Notes: generated by a model from the sequence alone, not told the origin. Numbered from the stretch's first letter, positions 16,136-24,274 are shown. The stretch: 64,000 nt of DNA from Rikenellaceae bacterium (GCA_017442365.1 JAFRZW010000016.1:62001-126000), one strand, 5' to 3'. Numbers and translations are program-made.

Positions 16136-16888
16136 ATGCTCAAAGAGATTGCCACACATCGTTCGGTACGTCGTTTCCTCCGCCGCGATATTGCGCCTGA
16201 GGTGCTGACCGATATTCTCCACGCTGCAACGCACGCTTCGACGGTGGGTAATATGCAGCTATACAGCATTATAGTTACGATCGACAGCCGTGTGCGCCAC
16301 GAGTTGGCAGTTGATAGTATCGACGAATCGGCTGCCGAAGAGGCGTCGGTGTTGCTGGTTTTCTGTGCCGATGTACATCGTTTCTCGAAGTGGTGCTCGC
16401 AACGCGATACTAAGCCTGAATATCAGAATCTTATGTGGTATGCTCACGCTACGGCCGACGCTCTGCGCGCAGCCGAAAATGCCGCATTGCAGGCCGAGTC
16501 GTACGGGTTGGGAATATGTTTCATCGATACGGTGTTGCGATCGGCCGACCGTTTGGTCGAGTTGTTGGGATTGCCGCGAGGTGTGGTGCCTACGGCGGTG
16601 CTGGCTATTGGCCACCCTGCCGAGCAACCTCCTGTGAGCGATCGACTGCCAATGGAGGCGGTGGTGCATTACGATCGTTACAACCGTTTCACTTCGGCCG
16701 AGATCGACGAGTTGTGGGCTGAGCGCGAAACTTCGGAGCAGACTTCGGCCCTTTTGGAGCGTTACGGAGTGGATAACTTGGCACGAATTTTTACCGATTT
16801 CCGCTATCCTGCCGACGATAACGTGCGCTATACGGAGCGTTATTTAGCGACGTTACGTGCGCAGGGCTTTTTGAATAACGATCAGTAG
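16136..16888 (+). CDS. Nitroreductase-family NAD(P)H flavin oxidoreductase
   Basis: Seen: 250 residues with the FMN-binding start ATHRSVRRFLRRDI, the ATHASTVGNMQLYSIIV segment and GLGICFIDTVLR with VLAIGHPAEQPP near residues 125-165. The length and the C-terminal extension fit the NfsA/FRP subgroup. Known: these FMN enzymes reduce nitroaromatics, quinones or flavins using NAD(P)H. A TACTTTTG -7-like box at 16102-16109 lies 26 nt before the start. It is followed 11 bp later by tamL, probably in one transcript. Confidence 0.88.
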   Translation: MLKEIATHRSVRRFLRRDIAPEVLTDILHAATHASTVGNMQLYSIIVTIDSRVRHELAVDSIDESAAEEASVLLVFCADVHRFSKWCSQRDTKPEYQNLMWYAHATADALRAAENAALQAESYGLGICFIDTVLRSADRLVELLGLPRGVVPTAVLAIGHPAEQPPVSDRLPMEAVVHYDRYNRFTSAEIDELWAERETSEQTSALLERYGVDNLARIFTDFRYPADDNVRYTERYLATLRAQGFLNNDQ

Positions 16889-16899
16889 ATTAGCGCGAT

Positions 16900-19269
16900 A
16901 TGAAATTTTGGAGTAGGGCGATATTGATATTCATTGTAGCCGCTTTGGCAGTGGGGTGTGGTGTTACGCGCCGTATCCCGCAGGGCAAATATTTGCTCCA
17001 AAAGAACGAGATCGAAACTGACGAGAGCGTGCCGCGCGAGGAGCGTATCACCGCAGCTGAGATCGACCGCTACGTGCGCCAACAACCCAACAAACGATTC
17101 TTGGGTACGAATTTTTATCTCTGGACCTACCTCTCGGCCAACCCCGACAAGCAGAATTGGTGGAACAACCTGAAACGTCGTATTGGCGAGGCTCCGGTCT
17201 ATCTCGACACGTTGCAGACCGAGCGCTCGGCATCGAATATCAAGATCTATATGGACTCGCGCGGATACTTCAACTCCGAGGCGTCGTATGAGATCGATAC
17301 CACGTCGCGTCGTCGTGCCGTCGTAACCTATCGCACAAAGCAGGGGCGTCCCTATCGAATCGGGCAGATCAAGTATCGTTTCCGCGATCGATCTCTCGCT
17401 CCGATCATTTTGGAGGATACAGCCGCGTCGTTGCTGCACGAGGGCAATGTGCTGGACTTCACGGTGTTGGACAAGGAGCGATCGCGTATAAGCAACGCCC
17501 TGCGCGATAACGGATACTTCAATTTTACGATCAACAACATTCTCTACGAGGTCGATACTACGGTGGGTGGCTATCGTGCCGATGTTACGGTTGAGGTGCG
17601 CCAGAATCTGATGGGGTATAACGATCGTGGTCTGCCGATTATGGGCAACAATACGGTCTATCGACTGCGTAACGTCAATCTCTTTCCGGACTATGACCCG
17701 ACCGTCGCACGTAGCGATAGTAGCTACATTGATCGCCTCGATACGGTTGATTATCGTGGTCTGAACATTATCTATGACGAGAAATTGAAGGTGCGCCCGA
17801 AGGTGCTGCGACAGACGATCGACCTCTTCCCCAACCACCTGTTCAGTGCGAAGGGTGTTCAGGATACCTACGATCAGGTTATGCGTGTGGGCTACTTCCG
17901 CAGTGCCAACATACAGTTCGAGGAGGACACAACCTCGACCGAGGTGTCGTTTATCGGTGCGAGGACCAAGGGTGGCAACCACTCGCTTTCGACCAAGGAG
18001 GGCTACCTGAATTGCAATATCTTCTGCACGCCCGCTCTGCCACAGAGTTACAAGGTCGAGTTGGAGGGCTCGACTACGTCGAGTTTCTATGGTCTGCGCG
18101 GTACGGTCGGTTACCAGAACCACAATATTTTCCGCGGTATGGAGCTGCTCGATGTGTCGTTCTCGCTCGGTTATGAGTTTATGAAGGGTGCCGAGGCCAA
18201 ACGCAAACGTGCCTTCGAGATTGGTGGATCGGCATCGTTGTCGTTCCCGCGATTCATTGTGCCGTTCAATATCCGTCGCTCGGCGTCGATATCGAATCCG
18301 CGCACAAAGGTCGAACTGTCGATCAATTCGCAGGATCGCCCCTACTATCAGCGAGTGTTGTCGAGTGCCTCGTGGAGCTACACGTGGGGCAATGGTCGCT
18401 ACTCGAACTATGCTCTGCGACCGATCGATCTGACGCTGATCAAGGTGGGATATATCGATCCCGAATTTCTCGACCGCCTGCAAAATCCCTACCTGCGCAA
18501 TAGTTATTCGCAGCAGTTGATTGCTGGTATCTCGGGATCGTACGTGTTTAATAATCAGATACGTAACATCAACGGCAATGCCACCAACCTGCGTTTTAAT
18601 TGGGAGACGGCGGGTAATCTGGTGGGCGCGCTGTCGCACCTGTTGTCGAAACCTGCGGCTGACCGCGACCACTATAACGTCTTTGGCATTCGCTATTCGC
18701 AATATTTCCGTACTGACCTCTCGTTCAGTCGTAAGGAGGTGCTTGGTGCCAAGACCGCTTTGGCCTATCGACTCTATGCGGGTGCGGGCTTGGCATACGG
18801 CAACTCGACCGAAATCCCGATCGACCGTCTGTTCTATGCCGGTGGTAGCAACTCGATGCGCGGTTGGGCGGCACGTACGCTCGGACCGGGTGGGGTGGCG
18901 ATCAGCGACGACCAGCGCATCTATCCGAGTCAGGTGGGTAATATGAAGATCGAGGCCAATCTCGAATTTCGCTTCCCGATTTGGAGTATGTTCAATGGTG
19001 CGGTCTTCTTCGATGCGGGCAACGTCTATATGATCGGACAGAAGGGGCGCGAGTACCCCGAAGGATCGGTCTTCCGTTTCAACGATTTCTATAAGAATAT
19101 AGGTTTCAATACGGGTCTTGGTATCCGCTTGGATATCTCGTTTGCGGTGCTGCGTTTCGACTGGGGTATCCGCCTCTACGACCCCAACCAACCTATGGGC
19201 GAGCGCTGGATCCACAACTTCCGCTGGAAGAATACGGCGCTGAACTTCGGTGTCGGCTACCCATTTTAA
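16900..19269 (+). CDS. tamL: BamA/TamA-family outer-membrane lipoprotein (TamL)
   Basis: Seen: 789 residues. The N-terminus has a lipobox (LAVGCGVTRRIPQGKYLL), unlike proteobacterial TamA. POTRA-like domains occupy about residues 25-360, and a C-terminal 16-strand Omp85 barrel contains the signature FYAGGSNSMRGWAARTLGPGG and closing strands ending FGVGYPF. Known: in Bacteroidota the TamA partner of TamB is a lipoprotein called TamL, involved in outer-membrane homeostasis. tamB is not visible in the flanking genes, so the pair is split or lies elsewhere. It ends exactly at heptad repeats and a terminator. Confidence 0.92.
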   Translation: MKFWSRAILIFIVAALAVGCGVTRRIPQGKYLLQKNEIETDESVPREERITAAEIDRYVRQQPNKRFLGTNFYLWTYLSANPDKQNWWNNLKRRIGEAPVYLDTLQTERSASNIKIYMDSRGYFNSEASYEIDTTSRRRAVVTYRTKQGRPYRIGQIKYRFRDRSLAPIILEDTAASLLHEGNVLDFTVLDKERSRISNALRDNGYFNFTINNILYEVDTTVGGYRADVTVEVRQNLMGYNDRGLPIMGNNTVYRLRNVNLFPDYDPTVARSDSSYIDRLDTVDYRGLNIIYDEKLKVRPKVLRQTIDLFPNHLFSAKGVQDTYDQVMRVGYFRSANIQFEEDTTSTEVSFIGARTKGGNHSLSTKEGYLNCNIFCTPALPQSYKVELEGSTTSSFYGLRGTVGYQNHNIFRGMELLDVSFSLGYEFMKGAEAKRKRAFEIGGSASLSFPRFIVPFNIRRSASISNPRTKVELSINSQDRPYYQRVLSSASWSYTWGNGRYSNYALRPIDLTLIKVGYIDPEFLDRLQNPYLRNSYSQQLIAGISGSYVFNNQIRNINGNATNLRFNWETAGNLVGALSHLLSKPAADRDHYNVFGIRYSQYFRTDLSFSRKEVLGAKTALAYRLYAGAGLAYGNSTEIPIDRLFYAGGSNSMRGWAARTLGPGGVAISDDQRIYPSQVGNMKIEANLEFRFPIWSMFNGAVFFDAGNVYMIGQKGREYPEGSVFRFNDFYKNIGFNTGLGIRLDISFAVLRFDWGIRLYDPNQPMGERWIHNFRWKNTALNFGVGYPF

Positions 19270-19294
19270 TTCAAGATTCAAGATTCAAGATTCA
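19269..19294. repeat. Heptad repeat ATTCAAG, about 3.7 units
   Basis: Perfect tandem ATTCAAG units begin on the last base of the tamL stop codon and run into the CCCGCC hairpin. The same arrangement, with fewer units, precedes the similar element at 20965. Confidence 0.85.
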
Positions 19295-19321
19295 CCCGCC
19301 ATATGGGCGGGTTTTGCTTTT
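19293..19321 (+). terminator. tamL terminator hairpin CCCGCC-ATAT-GGGCGGG
   Basis: Compact GC-rich stem (CCCGCC / GGCGGG with a short loop) followed by TTTTGCTTTTT. It forms the left end of a dispersed intergenic element (copy A). Confidence 0.75.
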
Positions 19322-19359
19322 TCACCTTGATACTATTTGGACTTATTATCGGTGGGCTG
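19295..19359. repeat. Dispersed intergenic element, copy A
   Basis: These 65 bp align without gaps to 20965-21029 at roughly 80 percent identity: hairpin CCCGCC..GGGCGGG, TTTTGCTTTTT, then a shared ACYTTGAT..ATTT..ACT..AT core. The two copies bracket metK in the same orientation. The rest of the gap to 19420 shows no gene. Confidence 0.7.
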
Positions 19360-19420
19360 GGGCGGTTGCCCGCAGGGTGAGCCCGCGAGTGTGTGTCGAT
19401 TTGTCAGAAATCGCCAAATA

Positions 19421-19450
19421 ATTTTGAATTTTGAATCTTGAATTTTGAAT
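19421..19450. repeat. Heptad repeat tract touching the metK promoter
   Basis: Four units of TTTTGAAT/CTTGAAT type. Its last units supply the TTTTG that forms the -33 box of the metK promoter, so repeat changes here could alter promoter geometry. Confidence 0.75.
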
Positions 19451-19474
19451 TATTCAAAAAACACGTTACCTTTG
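19443..19474 (+). promoter_or_regulatory. metK: metK promoter
   Basis: TTTTG at 19443-19447 and TACCTTTG at 19467-19474 are spaced by 19 nt, a full match to the Bacteroidota consensus. The leader to the ATG is about 130 nt; I recognise no SAM riboswitch class in it. Confidence 0.7.
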
Positions 19475-19609
19475 CGGCTCGAAAATGACAATGTGGAAAG
19501 ATTTGGACTGATTGCAACCACAATAAAAAATCGCTAAAACAGCACGTTTTTTATTCCAAACAGCCAATTTTTCCCATTTTATACGTTTAACCAATAAAGC
19601 AGTATAACA

Positions 19610-20899
19610 ATGGGTTTTTTATTTACATCGGAGTCCGTTTCGGAGGGACATCCCGATAAAGTTTCAGATCAGATTTCAGACGCAATTCTCGACGAATTTC
19701 TGCGCCACGACGAGCAGTCGAAGGTGGCTTGCGAAACGCTCTGCACTACGGGTTTGGTAGTCGTAGCGGGCGAGGTGCGCTCGGAGGCATACGTTGATGT
19801 TCAGGGCGTTGCACGTCGCGTGATCGACCGTATCGGTTACAACAAGAGCGACTATCAGTTCGACGCTGCATCGTGCGGCATTCTGTCGGCTATCCACGAG
19901 CAGTCGTCGGATATCAATCAGGGCGTTGTGCGCCAGAGCGAGGAGGAACAAGGCGCAGGTGATCAGGGTATTATGTTCGGATACGCTTGCAACGAGACCC
20001 GCGAGTTGATGCCTGCAACGTTGATCCTCTCGCACGTGATTTTGAAGGAGCTGGCCGTTATTCGCCGCGAGGGTGAGGTGATGACCTACCTGCGTCCCGA
20101 CTCGAAGAGTCAGGTTACGATCGAGTATGGCGACGACCGCAAGCCTCAGCGTGTGCATACTATTGTTGTTTCGACTCAGCACGACGAGTTTATCACCGCA
20201 GGTGAGGGTATGGACGAGAAGCAGGCCGAGCGCGCTATGCAGGAGAAGATCCGCGAGGACGTTCGCACGATCTTGATCCCTCGCGTGAAGGCTCGCTTGG
20301 AGCGTGCAAATGACGCTCTGGCTGAGTTGATTGGCGACGATTACATTCTGCACGTCAATCCGACGGGTAAGTTCGTGATTGGTGGTCCGCACGGTGATAC
20401 AGGTCTGACGGGTCGTAAGATTATCGTCGATACCTACGGTGGTCGTGGTGCTCACGGTGGTGGTGCATTCTCGGGTAAGGATTCGTCGAAGGTTGACCGC
20501 TCGGCAGCATACGCAGCGCGCCACATCGCCAAGAATATGGTTGCAGCGGGTATCGCTGACGAGGTGCTGGTTCAGTTGAGCTATGCAATCGGTATCGCTC
20601 AGCCGTTGAGTGTCTATGTCGATACCTATGGCACGTCGAAACTCACGATGAGCGATGGCGAGATCGCCGAGCACGTAGCTCGTCTGTTCGATCTGCGTCC
20701 TGCGGCTATCGTACGTCGTTTCGGCTTGAAGAACCCGATCTTCGAGGCTACCGCTTCGTATGGCCACTTCGGCAACCGCCCCTACACCCGCACCGAGCAA
20801 CTCGTACGTGATGGCAAGGAGGTTGAGGTCGAGGTTGAGTTCTTCGGTTGGGAGAAGCTCGACGCTGTTGAGATGCTCCAAAAGGAGTTCGCACTCTAA
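19610..20899 (+). CDS. metK: S-adenosylmethionine synthetase
   Basis: Makes SAM from methionine and ATP in the cytoplasm. Seen: 429 residues, with [20 protein letters not shown] at the start, the first signature [12 protein letters not shown] and the second [17 protein letters not shown] loop, all in normal order. It is slightly longer than E. coli MetK (384), as is common in Bacteroidota. It stands alone between two copies of a dispersed intergenic element, with its own promoter and terminator. Confidence 0.98.
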   Translation: MGFLFTSESVSEGHPDKVSDQISDAILDEFLRHDEQSKVACETLCTTGLVVVAGEVRSEAYVDVQGVARRVIDRIGYNKSDYQFDAASCGILSAIHEQSSDINQGVVRQSEEEQGAGDQGIMFGYACNETRELMPATLILSHVILKELAVIRREGEVMTYLRPDSKSQVTIEYGDDRKPQRVHTIVVSTQHDEFITAGEGMDEKQAERAMQEKIREDVRTILIPRVKARLERANDALAELIGDDYILHVNPTGKFVIGGPHGDTGLTGRKIIVDTYGGRGAHGGGAFSGKDSSKVDRSAAYAARHIAKNMVAAGIADEVLVQLSYAIGIAQPLSVYVDTYGTSKLTMSDGEIAEHVARLFDLRPAAIVRRFGLKNPIFEATASYGHFGNRPYTRTEQLVRDGKEVEVEVEFFGWEKLDAVEMLQKEFAL

Positions 20900-20921
20900 G
20901 CCGTCTGCGCTGAATGTTTAT

Positions 20922-20953
20922 GGCCGTGCCCGTGATGGGTGCGGCCTTTTTTT
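20922..20953 (+). terminator. metK intrinsic terminator
   Basis: GGCCGTGCCC pairs with GGGTGCGGCC around a short loop (one G-T type mismatch) and is followed by a run of seven or more T. Confidence 0.85.
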
Positions 20954-20964
20954 AATTCAAGATT

Positions 20965-21029
20965 CCCGCCATAAGGGCGGGTTTTGCTTTTTTACTTTGA
21001 TGCAATTTAGACTCATCATTGGCGGGTGG
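20965..21029. repeat. Dispersed intergenic element, copy B
   Basis: Collinear with copy A at 19295-19359; preceded by a partial heptad (ATTCAAGATT at 20955-20964). Here the element continues into long perfect inverted repeats that copy A lacks or has lost. Confidence 0.7.
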
Positions 21030-21063
21030 GGGGCTCGCCCAAAGGGCGACCCGCCAATGATGA
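21013..21063. repeat. Nested hairpin with perfect 15-bp arms
   Basis: TCATCATTGGCGGGT (21013-21027) pairs perfectly with ACCCGCCAATGATGA (21049-21063). Inside it lies a second perfect hairpin TCGCCC-AAA-GGGCGA (21035-21049 region). There is no T-tract after it, so it is not an ordinary terminator. Confidence 0.9.
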
Positions 21064-21130
21064 CACGCCTTTGGCGTGCACGCGGTGGCGCCCGCGATTG
21101 AAAATCGCGCCGCCCCACGCCACCGCGTGC
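21064..21130. repeat. Two further perfect hairpins, the second nested
   Basis: CACGCC-TTT-GGCGTG (21064/21078) is followed at once by GCACGCGGTGGCG (21078-21090) pairing perfectly with CGCCACCGCGTGC (21118-21130), which encloses CGCGATT-GAA-AATCGCG (21093-21109). With 21013-21063 this makes a continuous run of hairpins over about 118 bp. Confidence 0.9.
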
Positions 21131-21152
21131 GTATTTTATAAATCAAAATAAA

Positions 21153-21366
21153 ACAGCAGAGCACGTCCATACGACGTGAAAAGGTTAAAGCCGATTAAAG
21201 AGGTGGCGGGTTTTGCAAAGCGCCCTGCTAAGCACGACCGAAAACAGCAGAACACGTCCATACGACGTGAAAAGGTTAAAGCCGATTAAAGAGGTGGCGG
21301 GTTTTGCAAAACGCCCTGCTAAGCACGACCGAAAACAGCAAAACACGTCCATATGACGTGAAAAGG
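21153..21366. repeat. 91-bp tandem repeat, two full units and a partial third
   Basis: Units start at 21153, 21244 and 21335 (period 91 bp). The first two differ at only a few positions; the third keeps about 32 bp and then runs into a terminator. Each unit begins ACAGCARARCACGTC and holds the perfect hairpin CACGTC-CATAY-GACGTG; the two full ones also hold TTAAAGCCGATTAAAG and GGCGGGTTTTGCAAA. No gene is seen from 20954 to 21469. Confidence 0.9.
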
Positions 21367-21388
21367 CCGACCATCGCGGCCGACCTTC
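21361..21388 (-). terminator. Terminator of the NigD-like gene
   Basis: On the minus strand GGCCG and CGGCC pair around a short loop inside AAGG/CCTT ends, followed by TTTT. It overlaps the end of the partial third 91-bp repeat. Confidence 0.6.
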
Positions 21389-21469
21389 TCTCCCTTAAAC
21401 CTATAATTATGTGTGCCCACACGGAAGTGGCAGAATAGTATGTTGCGGGTGCTCGTTTCCCGCACTGAT

Positions 21470-22180
21470 TTATCGAGCGTTGAGCGAGCCTGTGCGCTCT
21501 TTATCCGCACCTTCCAAGCCGACCCAATGCAACGTGAAGGGACGCGGTTCGTCGCTACGCAGAGCCTCGATGTCGAACGAGATGCGGTGCGAAGTGATCA
21601 TCTGTCCGTCGTTGTTTTTGTCGTCGTCGCCGTAATGGATCAGATAGAGATCGAGAATCGGATCGTCGGGCGCAGGACAATAGAGTTCGAACTTATGCTT
21701 TTTGTTGTCGAGCGACTTGTAGTCGAAACAGAGGTCGAGGTATGAGCTGCCGACGTGTGCCGAGCTGACATAAACGGGCGAGCACGTTGCAGTCGGCTCG
21801 CTACCGATGATGGTCTGCTGGCAGGGCAACGAACGCAGGGCGTTGAGCTGAATGGCGTAACCTGCCTTGCACGATTCGGGTAGCTGAAATGGCGACAGGT
21901 CGCTCATCACGTTGTAGTTGATCATCACGCGGCTGCCATTGACGATGGGCGAGGAACTGCCATACAGATAGCCTTGATCGCGGATAACGAGCAGCGCGAT
22001 GCCGTCGTCGCGGATGATGTAGTGGTTGTTCGACGAGCCGTAACCATCGGTAATAAGCATCGTTCCGTAGTCGATCATAAATTCATCTTCTTTATGATCG
22101 AAATCAGCCAGATCGGCCTCGCACGCACCGAGCGAAACAGCCACCACGAGCAACAGCAATATGTTCAAAAAACGTTTCAT
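21470..22180 (-). CDS. NigD-like lipoprotein
   Basis: Seen: 236 residues from ATG 22180, chosen because MKRFLNILLLLVVAVSLGACEAD forms a textbook lipoprotein signal; an upstream in-frame ATG at 22219 adds a non-signal-like stretch. The layout is a small N-terminal beta/OB-like domain (about 30-95, with GSRVMINYNVMSD) and a C-terminal beta sandwich with HKFELYCP and ISFDIEAL. Known: NigD-like proteins are Bacteroidota envelope lipoproteins, first noted beside bacteriocin genes, without a defined biochemical role. It lies 78 bp downstream of the sigma/anti-sigma operon and has a promoter motif shared with the sigma gene. Confidence 0.78.
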   Translation of the reverse strand: MKRFLNILLLLVVAVSLGACEADLADFDHKEDEFMIDYGTMLITDGYGSSNNHYIIRDDGIALLVIRDQGYLYGSSSPIVNGSRVMINYNVMSDLSPFQLPESCKAGYAIQLNALRSLPCQQTIIGSEPTATCSPVYVSSAHVGSSYLDLCFDYKSLDNKKHKFELYCPAPDDPILDLYLIHYGDDDKNNDGQMITSHRISFDIEALRSDEPRPFTLHWVGLEGADKERTGSLNAR

Positions 22181-22194
22181 ACCTTGTCTTCTAT

Positions 22195-22228
22195 TTATAT
22201 AGACGCACGAACACCCCAAAATGTGCCA
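22195..22228 (-). promoter_or_regulatory. ECF-type promoter candidate of the NigD-like gene
   Basis: On the minus strand TGGCAC is followed, after exactly 15 nt, by TGCGTCTATATAA. The 13-bp block is identical to the one before the ECF sigma gene at 24204, at the same spacing from a TGnnAC box. CGTC is a common -10 core of ECF promoters. Confidence 0.5.
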
Positions 22229-22257
22229 CGCGACGTCAAATTTTTTTCACTTTTTTG

Positions 22258-23595
22258 CTACTTCGTCCCAAAATGCAATCTCGCACCGGCTTGCAAGGTC
22301 AGCGAAAGGGGGTGCTCGGTGCGGTAGCTGAGCGGTTGGTTGTTGTCGAAGAAGTAACCTGCGCCCGCCTCGGCATAGATACCCACGCGCTGAGAGAGTT
22401 TCAATTCGGCACCTACGGCTACCGTTGCCGAGAGTTGTACTCCCTTGCAATCGATCTTTTGCGAAGTGCTGTTGCTGAGGTTTTCGTCGGTCGTACCCAC
22501 CGTCTGTACGCGCTTGGCGGCAACAGCCCGCTCGATAGCACCGCCTGCGCGAGCATAGAGTTCGAAACGGTTACCGTCGATAAATTTGTAGCTTGCAGTC
22601 AAGGGGACGCCCACGTAGTGCAGCTCCTGCGAAGTCTGGTAGGAGAATACGCCCTCCGATCGTCCTGTCGAGTGCAGATAGGTGTAGGTTGCGCCTGTTT
22701 CGAGAGCCCAGCGGTCGGTCAGCTCGTACTGCACCCCCACACCGACCGTAAAGGGAACGCGATGGTTGAGTTTTGTTTCGGTCTGCTTGCGCACCGAGAG
22801 CGGCGATGACGACGAGAGCTTGTCAATCACCTCGCCGTGCGACGAGTTGAGCACCTCGGTCTTGACCATACCGGCCTCGGCCAGACGTGCCGTCGAGGGT
22901 GTCTGGTTGCTCATTCGGTTGGCATTCGAGGCGTAGAGTGAGGCTGTTATGCGTCCTCCGCGACGGTTGTTTTGCTCGGACAGAACCTCTTGCAGACGCT
23001 TCTCATATTGCTCACGTGGAGTCGGAGTGCCGTTGTCGCTTTTGGGCGACTGCTTATGATTATCGTTGCTCGCAGCACTCTCGACCGGCACGTGATTATT
23101 GGTACTTTCGACCGTGTCGAGGAGCGTCTCCTGCTCGGTCGAAGGCTCAGTTGCGCTGTGTTCGGAGATCAAACTCGACTCGCTCTTTCGTGCGTTTGTC
23201 GTTTGCACACGTGCGAACTTATTTGTCGGCTCTGCGTTGATCGGCTCCTCCGCAGGTTCCTCGTTGGCGATGCTCGCAGGGTCGTAAAGAACCGTCGCGT
23301 CAGCCAGCAACTCTGACTGGTCGGGCTGAGGTGTAAGGCGTACTAAACGATTGGCTAACAATCCAATACCCAACAGCAGCATTGCAGCAATGCCATACTG
23401 CCAAGCGCGTCGCACGCCGAGTCGCTGACGGCGGTGCGGAGCGATCGTGATGGGCGGCGTGGCGGGCTTTGCGGCGGCGTCAATCTCGGCCATCGAGGCG
23501 GCAATGCGATCCCACATATCGGCTGGGGCATCGACGCTGTGATTGGCGAGCTGATCGGCGAGTCGCTTCTCGAATTTATCGTATTGTTCGTTCAT
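22258..23595 (-). CDS. Anti-sigma-like membrane protein with a C-terminal beta-barrel domain
   Basis: Seen: 445 residues. A cytoplasmic-type N-terminus (about 1-70, with DAPADMWDRIAASM and KFEKRLADQL) is followed by one TM helix (about 65-82, YGIAAMLLLGIGLLANRL), a long Ser/Thr/Glu-rich linker (about 90-250) and a C-terminal 8-strand OmpA/PorT-like barrel (about 260-445). There is no signal peptide. Known: Bacteroidota often encode this fusion next to ECF sigma factors, and the N-terminal part is treated as an anti-sigma. It starts 17 bp after the sigma gene. How one chain could span the inner membrane and also form a barrel is unclear. Confidence 0.8.
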   Translation of the reverse strand: MNEQYDKFEKRLADQLANHSVDAPADMWDRIAASMAEIDAAAKPATPPITIAPHRRQRLGVRRAWQYGIAAMLLLGIGLLANRLVRLTPQPDQSELLADATVLYDPASIANEEPAEEPINAEPTNKFARVQTTNARKSESSLISEHSATEPSTEQETLLDTVESTNNHVPVESAASNDNHKQSPKSDNGTPTPREQYEKRLQEVLSEQNNRRGGRITASLYASNANRMSNQTPSTARLAEAGMVKTEVLNSSHGEVIDKLSSSSPLSVRKQTETKLNHRVPFTVGVGVQYELTDRWALETGATYTYLHSTGRSEGVFSYQTSQELHYVGVPLTASYKFIDGNRFELYARAGGAIERAVAAKRVQTVGTTDENLSNSTSQKIDCKGVQLSATVAVGAELKLSQRVGIYAEAGAGYFFDNNQPLSYRTEHPLSLTLQAGARLHFGTK

Positions 23596-23612
23596 ATCTT
23601 AATATCGTTTTC

Positions 23613-24140
23613 TTATTTTCTCAAAAGTTCCAATAGCGTTTCGCGGGCACGTCGGAATTGTGATCGGGCGGTGCTCTCCTTCACTCCTAATATCTCGGCA
23701 ATATGGTGATAATCAAGCTCCTCGACCACCCTCAGATTGACCACTGCACGAGCCACGGGCGAAAGTTTTTCCATCAGTGCCACCACCTCTTCCGACGTAT
23801 AGCGGTCGAGAATTTCGGGGCTGACGGCCGAACGGCTGACCGTTTCGAGATTGCTCTCGATCTCGGTTATCTCCAAGCGATTGTTATGTCGCAGGTGGTC
23901 GATAGCGGTATTGGCGGCAATGCGACGACACCAACCCTCAAACGACCCTTCGCCACGATACTCGCCAATGCGCGTGAAGATTGTGATAAACGCATCGTGC
24001 AACAGATCTTCGGCCTCTGTACGATTGGGAACATAACGGCACAGCACACCGAATATGAGGCGTGAGTAACGCTCATAGAGTTCGCGTCGGGCGTGGTTAT
24101 CGGCCTTGCGGCAGCCGTCGATAATCTGTTCGAGTTCCAC
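23613..24140 (-). CDS. ECF-type RNA polymerase sigma factor
   Basis: Seen: 175 residues with region 2 (RRELYERYSRLIFGVLCRY, EAEDLLHDAFITIF, RRIAANTAIDHLRH) and region 4 (LSPVARAVVNLRVVEELDYHHIAEIL, ESTARSQFRRARETLLELL). No region 3 or 1.1, as expected for ECF factors. Known: such factors direct RNA polymerase to special promoters until bound by an anti-sigma. The next gene encodes its likely anti-sigma. Its own upstream region carries a motif shared with the NigD-like gene, suggesting autoregulation (inference). Confidence 0.93.
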   Translation of the reverse strand: MELEQIIDGCRKADNHARRELYERYSRLIFGVLCRYVPNRTEAEDLLHDAFITIFTRIGEYRGEGSFEGWCRRIAANTAIDHLRHNNRLEITEIESNLETVSRSAVSPEILDRYTSEEVVALMEKLSPVARAVVNLRVVEELDYHHIAEILGVKESTARSQFRRARETLLELLRK

Positions 24141-24203
24141 TCTTTCGGGGCTTCTTTCGTTTGGTTTTTGGGTCGGGCAACGTGCAGTTGGCGTGCCTTT
24201 TTA

Positions 24204-24237
24204 TTATATAGACGCAAAAATAGGTAATTTCGTTGCA
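24204..24237 (-). promoter_or_regulatory. ECF-type autoregulatory promoter candidate
   Basis: On the minus strand TGCAAC, 15 nt, then TGCGTCTATATAA, about 64 nt before the sigma ATG. A housekeeping-like -7 box (TATTTTTG, 24215-24222) overlaps it, so dual control is possible. Confidence 0.5.
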
Positions 24238-24266
24238 TCGTAACGCGATTTTTTCGCAAAAAAGTT

Positions 24267-24274
24267 TAACTTTG
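24267..24274 (+). promoter_or_regulatory. rpiB: -7 box before rpiB
   Basis: TAACTTTG matches TAnnTTTG, 40 nt before the ATG. The -33 box is not obvious. It is divergent from the sigma-factor promoter. Confidence 0.5.

Noticed and set aside
16882-19281. A 799-codon minus-strand frame opposite tamL, and similar long antisense frames at 24789-26714, 39321-37531 and elsewhere
   Set aside because: Same compositional reason; the sense strands carry well-defined proteins.
19475-19609. A SAM riboswitch in the metK leader
   Set aside because: The leader is long enough, but I see no conserved core of a known SAM riboswitch class or an expression-platform hairpin. A covariance-model search would settle it.
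20760-21101. A small Arg-rich protein running from the 3' end of metK into the hairpin region
   Set aside because: It overlaps metK out of frame and then runs through inverted repeats; no coding signature.
21151-21366. A CRISPR array, because of regular repeats with small palindromes
   Set aside because: The period is 91 bp, the sequences between the palindromes are the same in each unit rather than unique spacers, and no cas gene is in the window.
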